The notes below the pieces were generated by a model that searched no databases, was not told where the DNA came from, and saw only the letters and a program-made list of their open reading frames with translations. Below are positions 17,897-28,000 of a stretch of DNA of 64,000 nt, piece after piece. Positions within the stretch are counted from its first letter, which is position 1; every line of letters starts with the position of its first letter. Location: positions 3,286,001 to 3,350,000 of the forward strand of contig NZ_CP046401.1 of assembly GCF_009762775.1 (NCBI RefSeq), in the 5' to 3' direction. This DNA is from Maribellus comscasis. GTDB taxonomy: Bacteria; Bacteroidota; Bacteroidia; Bacteroidales; Prolixibacteraceae. The translations under genes were made by a program, and so were the position numbers.

Positions 17897-18263
17897 TGTT
17901 GGAAATTTTAGTAGTTTCTATGTTTTCTGTTTCTTCCCATGAAAATAATTTTCATTTGTTTAACACTCATATAGACAATTCTAAACAAAATATTGTTTAA
18001 TATTTTTTAGTTAATTTAAAACAAAATAAAAATATTTATCTATAAATATATGATTATTAATTTTTTATATAAATTGTTAAATTTTGTTAATTGTGAAATT
18101 ATTAATTGAATTGTATTTTAGTTTGTAAGCGAGAATAAATTTTGCTTTTAAATATCATAAGGATGTTTAATGTCCATATAATGATTGATTTATATCACTC
18201 GCTCATTTGTTATCCTACTAAAATTATTCCTTAACTTGAAAAGCAGTACTAAACCAGTTAATT
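17897..18263. other. AT-rich divergent control region between fasciclin and cytochrome operons
   Basis: No gene. It carries an 18-base dyad (TAAACAA-aata-TTGTTTA, 17982-17999) 86 bases before the fasciclin operon and an FNR-like site near the cytochrome operon (separate entry). The rest is very AT-rich. Confidence 0.6.
18185..18198 (+). promoter_or_regulatory. FNR/CRP-family-like operator upstream of the cytochrome operon
   Basis: TTGATTTATATCAC matches the FNR consensus TTGATnnnnATCAA at 9 of 10 defined bases. Its centre is about 72 bases before the ATG of the tetraheme cytochrome, which fits activation from the usual -41.5 position with a 30-base leader. This would make the module respond to oxygen or a related redox signal. 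Inference from sequence match only. Confidence 0.45.
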
Positions 18264-18716
18264 ATGCCACCGCAGCTAAAGACATTATTACCGTTTTTTG
18301 CTGCCCTCATTCTCTTTTTTTTGATTATTCGTCATTTCTTAATACCTGAATCATTTGGTGAACTTGGACACTACAGAGCCAATTCTATTGAAGAAATTGG
18401 AGATCTTCCAATTCATTATGCCGGTAAATCAGTTTGTATTGATTGTCATGATATTGAGGCTGAACAACAAAGAAACGATTCACATGCATCTTTGTCTTGT
18501 GAAATTTGCCATGGACCAGGAGCGAAACATGCCAATGATTACGAAGTTAAACTTATAAAATCTGGAACACGCAAAGACTGTGGCCGATGCCATAATCTGC
18601 ATTCGGCCAGAAAAATTGAGGCTGTTGTTCAGGTGAATATTCAAGAACACCATACTGAGAGAGAAAATTGTATAGACTGTCATAATCCACATGCCGTATG
18701 GGAGCTAAAAGAATAA
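18264..18716 (+). CDS. Membrane-anchored tetraheme cytochrome c
   Basis: A 150-residue protein with one N-terminal membrane anchor (about residues 8-27) and four CXXCH haem-binding motifs: CIDCH (58-62), CEICH (79-83), CGRCH (106-110) and CIDCH (136-140). Extra histidines (His51, His74, His89, His113, His129/130, His143) could give bis-His ligation. The fold is likely of the NapC/NrfB/cytochrome c-554 type. It is the first gene of a three-gene operon and overlaps the next by 19 bases. It should pass electrons between the membrane module and a periplasmic partner. Confidence 0.9.
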   Translation: MPPQLKTLLPFFAALILFFLIIRHFLIPESFGELGHYRANSIEEIGDLPIHYAGKSVCIDCHDIEAEQQRNDSHASLSCEICHGPGAKHANDYEVKLIKSGTRKDCGRCHNLHSARKIEAVVQVNIQEHHTERENCIDCHNPHAVWELKE

Positions 18717-19468
18717 ATAAGTCGAGACGCAGGTTTTTAAAGAAATCTGTTGTTGCAGGAGGAACAATTCTGGCAACCTCTGGGCTAAAGCCGTTTAGTG
18801 TTCTGATATTTGCTGCCAAAGAGCCGGAGGATACGTTAAACCCATGGTATGGAATCGGGATAGACATTGAAAAGTGTATTGGTTGCGGTATGTGTGCAAA
18901 ATCCTGTAAGTTGGAAAATGATGTTCCACAGGAACCTTTTTATTTTCGTTCCTGGGTGGAACAATATACCATTAAAAACGACGGAACCATAAAAGTAGAA
19001 TCACCAAATGGAGGAATTGATGGATTCAGCCAATCGGTGCCGGACAATGAAATTTTCAAAACCTTTTTTGTGCCTAAAATGTGTAACCAGTGTGCAAAAT
19101 CTCCTTGCACCCAGGTTTGTCCGGTTGGTGCTACATACGAAAGTCCCGAAGGAATCGCATTGGTTGACGAAGAATACTGCATTGGCTGCAGATATTGTAT
19201 TCAGGCTTGTCCGTATGGTTGCAGGTATTTACATCCTGAAAAGAAAACGGTGGACAAATGTACGTTGTGTTACCATAGGATTACAAAAGGGTTGAAACCT
19301 GCGTGTATGGAAACCTGTCCGACGGGCGCCAGAATTTATGGTGACTTAAATGATAAAGACGGTGAACTTTCTCTTTTTCTGAAAAAACATAATTGCCAGA
19401 TTTTGAAACCTCATTTAAATACGGGATCAAAACTTTATTATAACGAATTAAGCGCGGAGGTCAGATAA
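18698..19468 (+). CDS. Tat-exported ferredoxin-type electron transfer subunit (NrfC/DsrO/PsrB-like)
   Basis: A 256-residue protein with a twin-arginine signal (KSRRRFLKKSVVAGG) and four [4Fe-4S] cysteine sets: CIGCGMCAKSC, CNQCAKSPCTQVCP, CIGCRYCIQACP and CTLCYHRITKG…CMETCP. This is the layout of the iron-sulfur subunit of NrfC, DsrO, PhsB and PsrB complexes. The Tat signal places it in the periplasm, next to the tetraheme cytochrome and the membrane subunit. It is coupled to both neighbours (19-base overlap, 1-base gap). Confidence 0.93.
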   Translation: MGAKRINKSRRRFLKKSVVAGGTILATSGLKPFSVLIFAAKEPEDTLNPWYGIGIDIEKCIGCGMCAKSCKLENDVPQEPFYFRSWVEQYTIKNDGTIKVESPNGGIDGFSQSVPDNEIFKTFFVPKMCNQCAKSPCTQVCPVGATYESPEGIALVDEEYCIGCRYCIQACPYGCRYLHPEKKTVDKCTLCYHRITKGLKPACMETCPTGARIYGDLNDKDGELSLFLKKHNCQILKPHLNTGSKLYYNELSAEVR

Positions 19469-19469
19469 T

Positions 19470-20651
19470 ATGGAACATTTATACGAAATGCTGAGCCGGG
19501 TTGATGGTTATATTTATCCCAATGAGATAGAGTTACACTGGGGAATTTTAATTGTTCTCTATCCATACATTACCGGTTTGGTTGCAGGGGCATTTATTCT
19601 GGCTTCTTTGGAGCGGGTTTTTAAAGTAAAGGTATTAAAACCAACCTATCAGTTGGCACTTTTAACTGCTCTGGCTTTTTTAATTGTAGCTATTTTACCT
19701 CTTGTGTCGCACCTCGGTAAACCATTCAGGGCCTATGAAATAATGACAACGCCACAATCACATTCAGCCATGGCAATTTTTGGATTTGTTTACCTCTGGT
19801 ATTTGATGGTTGTTCTTTTGCTTGAAATCTGGTTTGACTATCGTCGTGATCTGGTTTTATGGTCGGAAGAAAAAAAGGGATTCTGGCGAAGAGTTTATAA
19901 AATTCTCACTTTGGGGGTTTTTGATGTGTCGCCGAAAACCGTAGCCTGGGATGAAAAACTGGGTTATATTGTTACCGTTATCGGAATTCCATCTGCATTT
20001 CTTTTGCATGGCTACGTCGGTTTTATTTTTGGATCGGTAAAAGCAAATCCATGGTGGTCTACCGTTTTAATGCCTGTAATCTTTCTTTTTTCTGCCATGG
20101 TTTCCGGAATTGCGCTGGTTATGTTTTTATACATGGTAGTTTCCTGGATTCGGAAGGTGGAAATTGATATGCCTTGTTTGGATGAGGTAGGGAAATATTT
20201 ATTTTATGTTTTGGTTTTCGATTTTACACTTGAAGCCCTGGACCAGGTTCACCGGATTTATGAAGCAGAAGAATCGTTCGAAATTTTGCACATGCTGGTG
20301 AATGGTAAACTTAATATCACACTTTTTGTTCTCCAGGGTTTGCTTGGAACGATTATTCCATTGCTTACCCTGGGTTTTTTCAGAATATATAAACCCAAGG
20401 AGAAAATCAGGAAAACAGCTTACTTTATCATTAGTCTCTTGATTTTGATGGGTATTTTTTTTATGCGCTGGAATGTGGTAATCGGAGGACAATTGTTTTC
20501 GAAAAGTTTTTTAGGATTTACCAGCTTTAAACTTGGATTAATTGGTGGTGAAGGATTTTTAATGGCTATTTTCTGGATGCTGCTGCCTTTTTGCATTCTG
20601 GCTTTTCTTCTCTGGCTTTTGCCGCCGTGGAAGAAACAAGAGGTCTCCTGA
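19470..20651 (+). CDS. NrfD/PsrC-family membrane quinol-interacting subunit
   Basis: A 393-residue integral membrane protein with 8-10 hydrophobic helices of the NrfD/PsrC family. Typical features are the first-helix region WGILIVLYPYITGLVAGAF, HLGKPFRAYEI after helix 2, and GYVGFIFGSVKANPWW in the middle. Such subunits exchange electrons with the quinone pool for an attached iron-sulfur protein. Together with the two genes before it, it makes a cytochrome-FeS-NrfD module of the kind seen in NrfBCD and DsrJOP. No molybdopterin, sulfite or nitrite reductase catalytic gene is present nearby. Confidence 0.92.
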   Translation: MEHLYEMLSRVDGYIYPNEIELHWGILIVLYPYITGLVAGAFILASLERVFKVKVLKPTYQLALLTALAFLIVAILPLVSHLGKPFRAYEIMTTPQSHSAMAIFGFVYLWYLMVVLLLEIWFDYRRDLVLWSEEKKGFWRRVYKILTLGVFDVSPKTVAWDEKLGYIVTVIGIPSAFLLHGYVGFIFGSVKANPWWSTVLMPVIFLFSAMVSGIALVMFLYMVVSWIRKVEIDMPCLDEVGKYLFYVLVFDFTLEALDQVHRIYEAEESFEILHMLVNGKLNITLFVLQGLLGTIIPLLTLGFFRIYKPKEKIRKTAYFIISLLILMGIFFMRWNVVIGGQLFSKSFLGFTSFKLGLIGGEGFLMAIFWMLLPFCILAFLLWLLPPWKKQEVS

Positions 20652-21196
20652 TTTTATATTCGATGGTGAGTTTCTACAATTGAATCGCAAACTAAACAAA
20701 ATTCATCATGAAAAAAGAGAAGTCTGATTTTTCTGAACTAAGTATCCTTACACAAAAATTGGATGAATTAAGGAATCGCCCCTGCATATTCTTTTGGCGA
20801 TAGACAGAGGTATTGCCACTCTTGCAATAAACATGAAAAAGGGTTGAATAAAATCCCGGATATGCAAACCTTCCCATTTTATATGGTGCAACCGTGTTCC
20901 GATGGCATAAATAAATGTTCCTTTAAGTTCGGGTGGAAAACAAATGTGAAAATTCTGTTATAAGCAAAAAACATGGTTAATCCTCTGTAAAAATAAAGAG
21001 ATAAAAGTCGATCGTTGGTTCTTTGTTGAGTATCACAGGCATCGTTTACAAGTTTCAATTTCGAAGGGTGAATGCACTAAATTCTTTTCCGATATAATTT
21101 AGAAAGTTGCAATAGGTATTTTTTGATCAGTTCAGGCTACTTCCTGCAAATAACACGGAGAAGTAGCCTGAAATAACATGCAATAGTATGGTAGAA
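20652..21196. other. 545-base stretch with decayed-looking short reading frames
   Basis: No intact gene. Plus-strand pieces look protein-like but are out of frame with each other: from the ATG at 20708, MKKEKSDFSELSILTQKLDE and a few more codons; then a different frame with Cys-rich sequence (RQRYCHSCNKHEKGLNK…, about 20780-20961); then about 20990-21101 (KVDRWFFVEYHRHRLQVSIS…). I do not recognise a family. It may be a frameshifted small gene or chance. Confidence 0.3.
21132..21171. repeat. Inverted repeat downstream of the SusCD operon
   Basis: A perfect 12-base inverted repeat TCAGGCTACTTC / GAAGTAGCCTGA (21132-21143 and 21160-21171) with a 16-base loop. It lies 25 bases past the last gene of the operon. 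No T run follows on either strand, so if it ends transcription it is not a classical terminator. Confidence 0.55.
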
Positions 21197-22063
21197 TTAA
21201 AATTTTAATTCCAGTAATTTGGAGTCTTCCTGGCTCGAAACAGGAATTTCTCCAACGCCTGCCCAACCAGCATTCAGCTCAAAAAAGGCAAAAGAAATTG
21301 CTCCGCTAACATCGCCCAGTGCAGCTTTTGAGATAGAGAATTCAATTGCGTAGTTTCCATTATTTGTTGCTATTTTCGAGAAATTCATGCCTTCAGAGAA
21401 AGACATCTTGCCGGTCCATCCCCATCCACCGTCAACTCCGGTGTAATCGTAAATTGTTCCCGCAGAATTCTGTGGCCTTTCCGGGTCAAAGTTTCCTTCA
21501 CATAAAATATCGGCACCCGAACCCATTGGAAATTGCCACGACTGGTATCCTGTTGTTGGGTCGTTGTCGGCATCAATATAAATATCCATCACGGCCAGAC
21601 TCATGTCTTCTGTTCCTTCGAGATAAAAATTAATATTTGCAGCATCGACATAACCTTTTATAGATTTTAATGTTCCTGTGCTCTCTTCCTGCTCAAACAG
21701 GTATTCCACATAGTCCCAATCCATAAAATTACCGTCAATTTTAATGTTTGGCCCCGTTACTACTACCGAGTCAGTAAAATTACTTACTTCCCCGTTTGTA
21801 TAAGCATTTAACGAAACCATATACACACCTTTGGCTTTAAAAATATGTACCGGATTTGATAGGGTTGATATATCGGAGCCATCATCAAAATCCCACTCAA
21901 ATTCGTTGGCGCCAAACGTAAAATTTGTAAATGTTACCTGGAAACCATCGGAAACGTAACTAAATACAGCTTTCCCTGCTGTTTCATTTTCTTCTTTTTT
22001 GCAACCTGAAGCAAGGATTGAAAGGGCAAAAAGTACGAGTATTAAATATTTTATTTTTTTCAT
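21197..22063 (-). CDS. PKD-domain lipoprotein with CBM9-like C-terminal domain
   Basis: A 288-residue lipoprotein, lipobox LSILASGC (Cys21). A PKD domain (about 30-105) shows the signature FEWDFDDGSDISTLSNPVH. The C-terminal domain (about 108-288) starts IKIDGNFMDWDYV, the opening typical of carbohydrate-binding family-9/DOMON-like domains (NxDGxxxDW), with the DIYIDADNDPTTGY element. It is the last gene of the SusCD operon, so it is probably a surface glycan-binding protein in the position of SusE/SusF. Binding specificity unknown. Confidence 0.85.
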   Translation of the reverse strand: MKKIKYLILVLFALSILASGCKKEENETAGKAVFSYVSDGFQVTFTNFTFGANEFEWDFDDGSDISTLSNPVHIFKAKGVYMVSLNAYTNGEVSNFTDSVVVTGPNIKIDGNFMDWDYVEYLFEQEESTGTLKSIKGYVDAANINFYLEGTEDMSLAVMDIYIDADNDPTTGYQSWQFPMGSGADILCEGNFDPERPQNSAGTIYDYTGVDGGWGWTGKMSFSEGMNFSKIATNNGNYAIEFSISKAALGDVSGAISFAFFELNAGWAGVGEIPVSSQEDSKLLELKF

Positions 22064-22078
22064 TTTTGTTGAATTTTT

Positions 22079-23461
22079 TTAATTAGTAATAACCAGGGAG
22101 TACTGCAGGTCGTTTAATCCTTCGTCCGGAACCCAAGTGTTTTGATTAGCAAGTTGAATACAGTATTCATGTCTGTTTTTTAAGTTCTCAGAATCATCAG
22201 AAACTTTTAGGTACATATCATAAGCTCCTGTGTCTGTGCCACTCAAATTAATTTCTTCGTTAAGTTCTTTTATTGCAGACGGTTTTAACTCCCTGATATC
22301 TAACTGAAGTTCGTATTCAGAAACAGAACCGGTTTGTTTATTTTTTAAAACCAGACTGGTTATTTTATGTTTGTAAACCGGAGCAAACCCACTGTTTTTT
22401 ATTTTTAACCTGAACGAAAAAGATTCTCCTTTTTTAACTTCTTTTGGAAAAGAACCTTCCACGAGTTCAAGCCGATATCCCAAACGCCTTTTGAATTCTT
22501 CGTAACATCCCAGATCGTCCCAGTTGTTGATTACAGGTTGGTAATAATCCACATGCAGGTATGTCCATCGTAAATATTCCATTTCTGTCCTTGCAGTTGA
22601 GCAATCGGCCATTTGAATTCCACTGGGCGGACAGGTTTCTCCTCCGGCAGGCACATACAGTGCTTCGTCATGGATATATTCTTTTTCAGCTTCAATGTTG
22701 GAATATGTTCCGTAATCATCTGTGCTAGCCAGGAAGCAATCATTATGATGTCCTACCCTGGCTCTTTTTTCATCAGAAAAAGCAATTGAAATATCTACCG
22801 GATCGCTGGTGGAAAACACTTCCTGTTTTGCCAGAGGAGTACGTATCTGGAGCATTACGTCCAGCGGAAGCACATCCAGCAGTTTATTAACAATGCGTTT
22901 CTTATTTTCTGTTGAAGTCAGGTTATTGGAAGAACTGTGCCATTCGCCCCAGGCGCCAATAAAACCGGCCTGCATAAAAGCAATAACATCGCTGTTTTCC
23001 TGAAGAATAGGAGCCAGTTGGTCGATGTGTGTCTCAACTATATCAATAGGCGCATCAGTAGCGTTCTCTCCCTCCATAGTGTTAGTGTAAGCAAAACGAA
23101 GAATACATTTTACACCTGCTTCTCTTAGTTTCGAAAAGTCAGATCGCAATAAATCAAGCTCTTTCTGGCTTAGCGGACTGTTCTTGAATTTTTCAAGGTA
23201 GTACATTCCCAGAATTAAACTGATGTTCTGGCTTTTCATATTTTGCAAATAGGCAAGGTTCATACTTTCTTCAGCTTCTGAAAATACAGTAACCTGATGG
23301 TAAAAACCACGTTCAGGATTTGTAATTACAGATGTGGAAGAAACATATGTTATTTGATTTTCTTCTGAGCCTTCAACAGGTTCACTTTTTCCACAAGCAA
23401 AAAATGAAACATTTAAAGTTGTTAATAGGATTATTATTCCAAATTTTCTAACTATTTCCAT
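22079..23461 (-). CDS. DUF4874/DUF4832 lipoprotein (TIM-barrel, glycosidase-like)
   Basis: A 460-residue lipoprotein (lipobox LNVSFFAC, Cys23). It begins with the DUF4874 hallmark NPERGFYHQV, continues as a TIM-barrel-like domain with acidic-rich strand ends (LRFAYTNTMEG, GFIGAWGEWHSSS), and ends in DUF4832 with a C-terminal Ig-like sandwich (LVEGSFPKEVKKGESFSFRL). The Glu in GAWGEWHS sits where a barrel catalytic acid could be, but activity of the family is not established as far as I know. It lies between SusD and the PKD lipoprotein and may be the enzyme of the locus. Confidence 0.85.
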   Translation of the reverse strand: MEIVRKFGIIILLTTLNVSFFACGKSEPVEGSEENQITYVSSTSVITNPERGFYHQVTVFSEAEESMNLAYLQNMKSQNISLILGMYYLEKFKNSPLSQKELDLLRSDFSKLREAGVKCILRFAYTNTMEGENATDAPIDIVETHIDQLAPILQENSDVIAFMQAGFIGAWGEWHSSSNNLTSTENKKRIVNKLLDVLPLDVMLQIRTPLAKQEVFSTSDPVDISIAFSDEKRARVGHHNDCFLASTDDYGTYSNIEAEKEYIHDEALYVPAGGETCPPSGIQMADCSTARTEMEYLRWTYLHVDYYQPVINNWDDLGCYEEFKRRLGYRLELVEGSFPKEVKKGESFSFRLKIKNSGFAPVYKHKITSLVLKNKQTGSVSEYELQLDIRELKPSAIKELNEEINLSGTDTGAYDMYLKVSDDSENLKNRHEYCIQLANQNTWVPDEGLNDLQYSLVITN

Positions 23462-23514
23462 TATTTAAAAAATTTTATTTTAAAGAGTTAGAGTTAACTT
23501 GTTCAAAACGTAGT

Positions 23515-24993
23515 TTAATAATAACCTGGGTTTTGAATGAATTTCCCTTTTCCTTCTGTAATGGTTTCTAAAGAGAATGGATATACAACTTTGTATTCGT
23601 TGGTGTATTCTGATTCTGTAACCTCAAGACATCTTGAAACAAACTTTCCGTGACGAATTAAATCGGCCCGGTATTGGCCATTTTCACACCAAAACTCGTG
23701 ACTTCTTTCTGTTAAAAGCATATCGTTAAAATCATCAAGCGAATTGTAGTCGGACAGCTCTTTATTGCCAAGATTGGCACGGTTACGTACTTCGTTTATT
23801 AAATCCAAGGCTTCCTGATTTGGTGTACCGGTAGCGTTGACCAATGCTTCAGCCTTTGACAATAGAACATCGGCATAGCGGTAAATAATAATATCGACCG
23901 TTGAAACGCCGGTTGTTCTTTGCGCATCTTCATTTATTTTTAACGGAATAGGGCCGTAAACCATATACGTTCCCGGATTATTCCTGTTATAGGTCACTCC
24001 ATCAGTTCCCGTATATTCAGCAATCAGCATTTCTTTCCGTGAATCGTTCGCTTCAAATGTGTCGTAAAACCACCAGGTACTCTGCACAGTTCCCCAGCCT
24101 CCTTTTGGAGCGTAATTAGAAGGCAGAGCCATTAACTGCCATTGATTTTCGCTGGTTCCTTCGTAATCGCACGGAACAGCCCAAATTACTTCTTTACTGT
24201 AACGGGCGGCTTCCAAATCCCACATTCCGGCGTAATCATCATCCAGAGAAAAATATTCGTACTCAATAATATCATCGGCCAGTTCAATTACTTTACCCCA
24301 CTGTTTTTCGTGTAATGCCAGACGGATATGAACCATTTTGGCCAGTGCTTTGCTAAACCTGCCGTACTCTGCATCTTCCGGATTCGGAAGGATTTCGGCT
24401 GCCGCAACTAAATCATCTTCAATAAATTTCACCATTTCTTCTTTCGTAAGCCTTGCCAGTGGTTCTTCAATGAGCGGATTTTTTAACACTTCCAGTGGTG
24501 CGACAGCAACAGGACCATACATGTCATACAATTCATATCCGAGGAGTCCGCGTGCACATCTTACTTCGGCAATGGCTTTTTGCTTCAGCTGGTCACTCAC
24601 ATTGGATTCCTGAATCCGATCAATGGTTAATGTCATCCGGCTAATCATTTTATGAAAATCATCATAGAAATAAGTAACATCGGTAGTGGTTGGATCATAG
24701 TTGTGTAACGACGCATTATATTGAATACCATAAGTTCCGTACAGAATTTCGGTTGTTGCATCGTTAACAAACATAATTCCGCGTTCTGAAGTACTGTGGA
24801 TACCATTTGACCATGCTCCGCGTAAAGGATAATAACAAGCGTTTACCATGGCTTCAACATCGGCCTCTGTTTGCGGGAATATACTGGGATTTATTTCGGA
24901 ATAATTTACTGATATCAGGTCATCACTACAGCTTACTACTCCCAGTAGCAGAAAACATGACAAGAATAATTTGTATATTTTTATTTGATTCAT
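23515..24993 (-). CDS. SusD/RagB-family nutrient-binding lipoprotein
   Basis: A 492-residue surface lipoprotein, lipobox LLLGVVSC (Cys22). It has the SusD-like N-terminal TPR region (NPSIFPQTEADVEAMVNACYYPLRG), the RCARGLLGYELYDMYGPVAVA segment and the C-terminal DLIRHGKF…YPFSLETITEGKGKFIQNPGY typical of RagB/SusD. It caps the SusC transporter encoded directly upstream and captures the substrate. Ligand unknown. Confidence 0.96.
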   Translation of the reverse strand: MNQIKIYKLFLSCFLLLGVVSCSDDLISVNYSEINPSIFPQTEADVEAMVNACYYPLRGAWSNGIHSTSERGIMFVNDATTEILYGTYGIQYNASLHNYDPTTTDVTYFYDDFHKMISRMTLTIDRIQESNVSDQLKQKAIAEVRCARGLLGYELYDMYGPVAVAPLEVLKNPLIEEPLARLTKEEMVKFIEDDLVAAAEILPNPEDAEYGRFSKALAKMVHIRLALHEKQWGKVIELADDIIEYEYFSLDDDYAGMWDLEAARYSKEVIWAVPCDYEGTSENQWQLMALPSNYAPKGGWGTVQSTWWFYDTFEANDSRKEMLIAEYTGTDGVTYNRNNPGTYMVYGPIPLKINEDAQRTTGVSTVDIIIYRYADVLLSKAEALVNATGTPNQEALDLINEVRNRANLGNKELSDYNSLDDFNDMLLTERSHEFWCENGQYRADLIRHGKFVSRCLEVTESEYTNEYKVVYPFSLETITEGKGKFIQNPGYY

Positions 24994-25010
24994 TTTTATC
25001 TTTTTTTGAA

Positions 25011-28000
25011 TTAGAAAGTAACGTTTAAACCAACTGTGAAAGTAGATACATTCGGGTAAGCTGCAGTATAAGAATCAGTTTCCGGGTCAACTCCTCCATA
25101 GGGAGAAATCCAGAAAAGGTTTTCTGCGTCCACATGTATATTTATTGCTGATACTATATTTCCAAGAAGTCTTTTTGGAATATCGTATCCCAGAGAGACG
25201 GTTTGTAAACGAATAAACCACGCATCTTCCAAAAAGAAATCACCAGATCCGTAACGGGAATAACCATAATATGAACCGGGTTGGGTTGTCGAAGGATTGT
25301 CTGGTGTCCACCGGCTTTTAACAGTTCTTAGTGCATTGTAGCCATAAGTATAAATAGGCTCAGCAGAAATTCCGTAAGCTGTATAATTGGGGTCTGCCAA
25401 TTGTCTTCCAAACATTCCTGTAAAGTGAAAATTCAGAATAAAATTTTTGTATTTCACAATATTGGTAAGCCCGGCAATAAGAGAAGGATCAGAAGTTCCA
25501 AGAAGTTTGGTATCGGCATCGTCGATAATTCCATCTGGTTCTCCCATTTTTAGGAACCTTCCGTTTTCATCTACTATCGGATTTCCGTCATCGTCCCGCA
25601 AAAATCCATCAATGTCTTTGATTTTAATCATACCCGGTTTTAGTTCGGGTTGAGCAGGAACTGTTTCTCCAATTTGCATAATTCCATCCGAAATGCGATA
25701 ATACATAGCACGAATAGGGTCTTTGTCACTTTCGTAGATGGTTGGCTTCCAGTCATCAGCTCTCTTCCGCCAGTTGTCTTTGTATTTTGAAAGTGTTAAG
25801 ATACTTCGCCAGGTAAAGTTTTGTTTTTTTACGGTTACTGTATTTAGTGTTAATTCAAAACCTTTACTCTGTGTTTCTCCAATATTGGACATCACACCAT
25901 CAACCTCGTGATAGGAATTGATGGGTTTCCAGGCCAGCAGGTCTGAAATAACTTTATTGAAGTATTCAAAAGACCCGCCAATTCTTCCATCGAAGATACT
26001 GTAGTCAATACCAAAGTTGGTTTCTGTGGTTGTTTCCCATTTCAAATCCGGGTTTTCAAGACGGTCGGTAGAAACACCGATAAGCAAACTTTCGTCGGGA
26101 GCAAGCCATGCCGGATAAGAAACATAAGCGGCAAAGGCATTACTACCAATATCGGCGTTCCCTGTTTGTCCGTGGCTTACCCTTATTTTTAGTTGGGAAA
26201 TCACATCTTTTATCCCTGACATGAAATTCTCTTCAGCCATGTTCCAGCCAATGGCTGCAGAAGGGAAAGTTGCCCATTTGTTGTTTCTTGAAAATACCCC
26301 GGAACCATCGGTACGGATGGTGAATGTAAACAGGTATTTGTTATTCATATTGTAATTTAATCTTCCAAAGTATGAGGCGAGGGTGTTTTTGTAAAGTGAA
26401 GAGCCAACGGTTTTTACACCGGCGCCGGTTCCCAAATTGTTCCAAAGAAATGCATCGGAAATAAAGTTTGTATTTCCTTCCGACATGGTGCTTACATCAG
26501 ACTTTTGCCTATTGACACCAGCAAGTATACTGAAGTTGTGAATGTCTCCGACCGTTTTGCTGTAGTTAGCGGTTGCTTCTATCAGGTATTCATTTTGGTC
26601 GGTTTGGGCAATAGAGGCTTTCCCTTTTTCCAATTCACCATGTAAAGTTGTTTGCGGCAAATAATTCGAACGTTTGGTTAGCCCTCTGTCAAACCCGGTA
26701 TTAAGTTTGATGGTTAAATCTTTTATCGGTCTTATTTCAACAAAAGCGTTAGCCAGTAAGCGCTCAATTTTTCCCTCATCGGTTATGGTCAACAATGAGT
26801 ATGGGTTAGGTTGAATGGAAAGTTGCGGATTTCGTGGATAGTTCCCGTCTTCATCAATGGCTCTGATATGTGGACCTTGTTGTAACGCAGCTCTTATAAT
26901 TCCTGAGTTTTCATATTGATCGCTCCCCAGCTGACTGTTATCATTGTTGATACGGCTTGCAGTCAGGTTGATACCCAAATTAACATAATCGCTAAGTTTT
27001 TGATCAATATTTGTACGGAAAGAAAATCTCTCAATAGCAGAGTTTTCAATAACTCCGTCATGTTTGTAGTAGTTTCCCGAGATGAGGTACTTGGTTGCCT
27101 GATTTCCACCGGTTATAGATAAGTTGTGTTGATGTACTGCACCATCCCTTATTACCAGATCCAACCAGTCTGTTCCGCGGCCAACATTGTCGATGGCTTT
27201 TTGTGTATAAAGCCTTTGAAGCGGCCCTCCAATAGGATCAGCAATTGCTTCTTCCATGGTTTTGTCGCCATAAGGAAACACTTTATTCTGATACATAAAA
27301 TCTTCTCTTGCAGCATTGTTTCTTACTTCCATCCACTCGTTTAATGGAAGTACATCAAATTCGTTATTGTATTTCTGGAAAGAATAGTTGGCTGAATATT
27401 GTACGTTGGCCTTTCCTTCTTTTCCCCGTTTTGAAGTGATTAAAATTACACCGTTTGCTGCACGCGAACCGTAGATAGCTGTGGCGCTTGCATCTTTTAG
27501 TACTTCAATCGATTCAATATCATTGGGATTGAACGAATTGAGTACACTAAGTGTTCCGGTCTGGTATCTTCCTCCCGTATCGGGCTGTTCCAGTTCTGAA
27601 ATAGGAAAACCATCAATAACAATAAGTGGTGCGTTGCTGGCATTAATCGAAGCACCGCCACGAATCAGAATGTCTAACCCTCCACCAGGCTGAGCGCTGT
27701 TTTGACGAATCATTAAACCGGCAGCTTTTCCTTCCAGTGTGTGGCCAATAGAGGAATTTGACGCAATTGAAAGATCATCGGTTTTTACCGAAGAAATAGC
27801 TCCAACGACATCTCTTTTTCGCATTGTTCCGTAACCTACTGCCACCACTTCGTCGATGCCAATGGCATCTTGCTCCATTGTTACGTCAAATTGCATTTTT
27901 CCTCCCATCTCAACTACTTTTGTTTTCATTCCTACAAAAGATAGTTGTAGCGTTTTTGCTTCGGTTGGAACTTTTAACCTGAATACCCCGTTTATGTCGG

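Noticed and set aside
18264..20651. Polysulfide/thiosulfate reductase (phsABC/psrABC) operon
   Set aside because: The FeS and membrane subunits would fit, but no molybdopterin catalytic gene is linked, and a tetraheme cytochrome takes its place.
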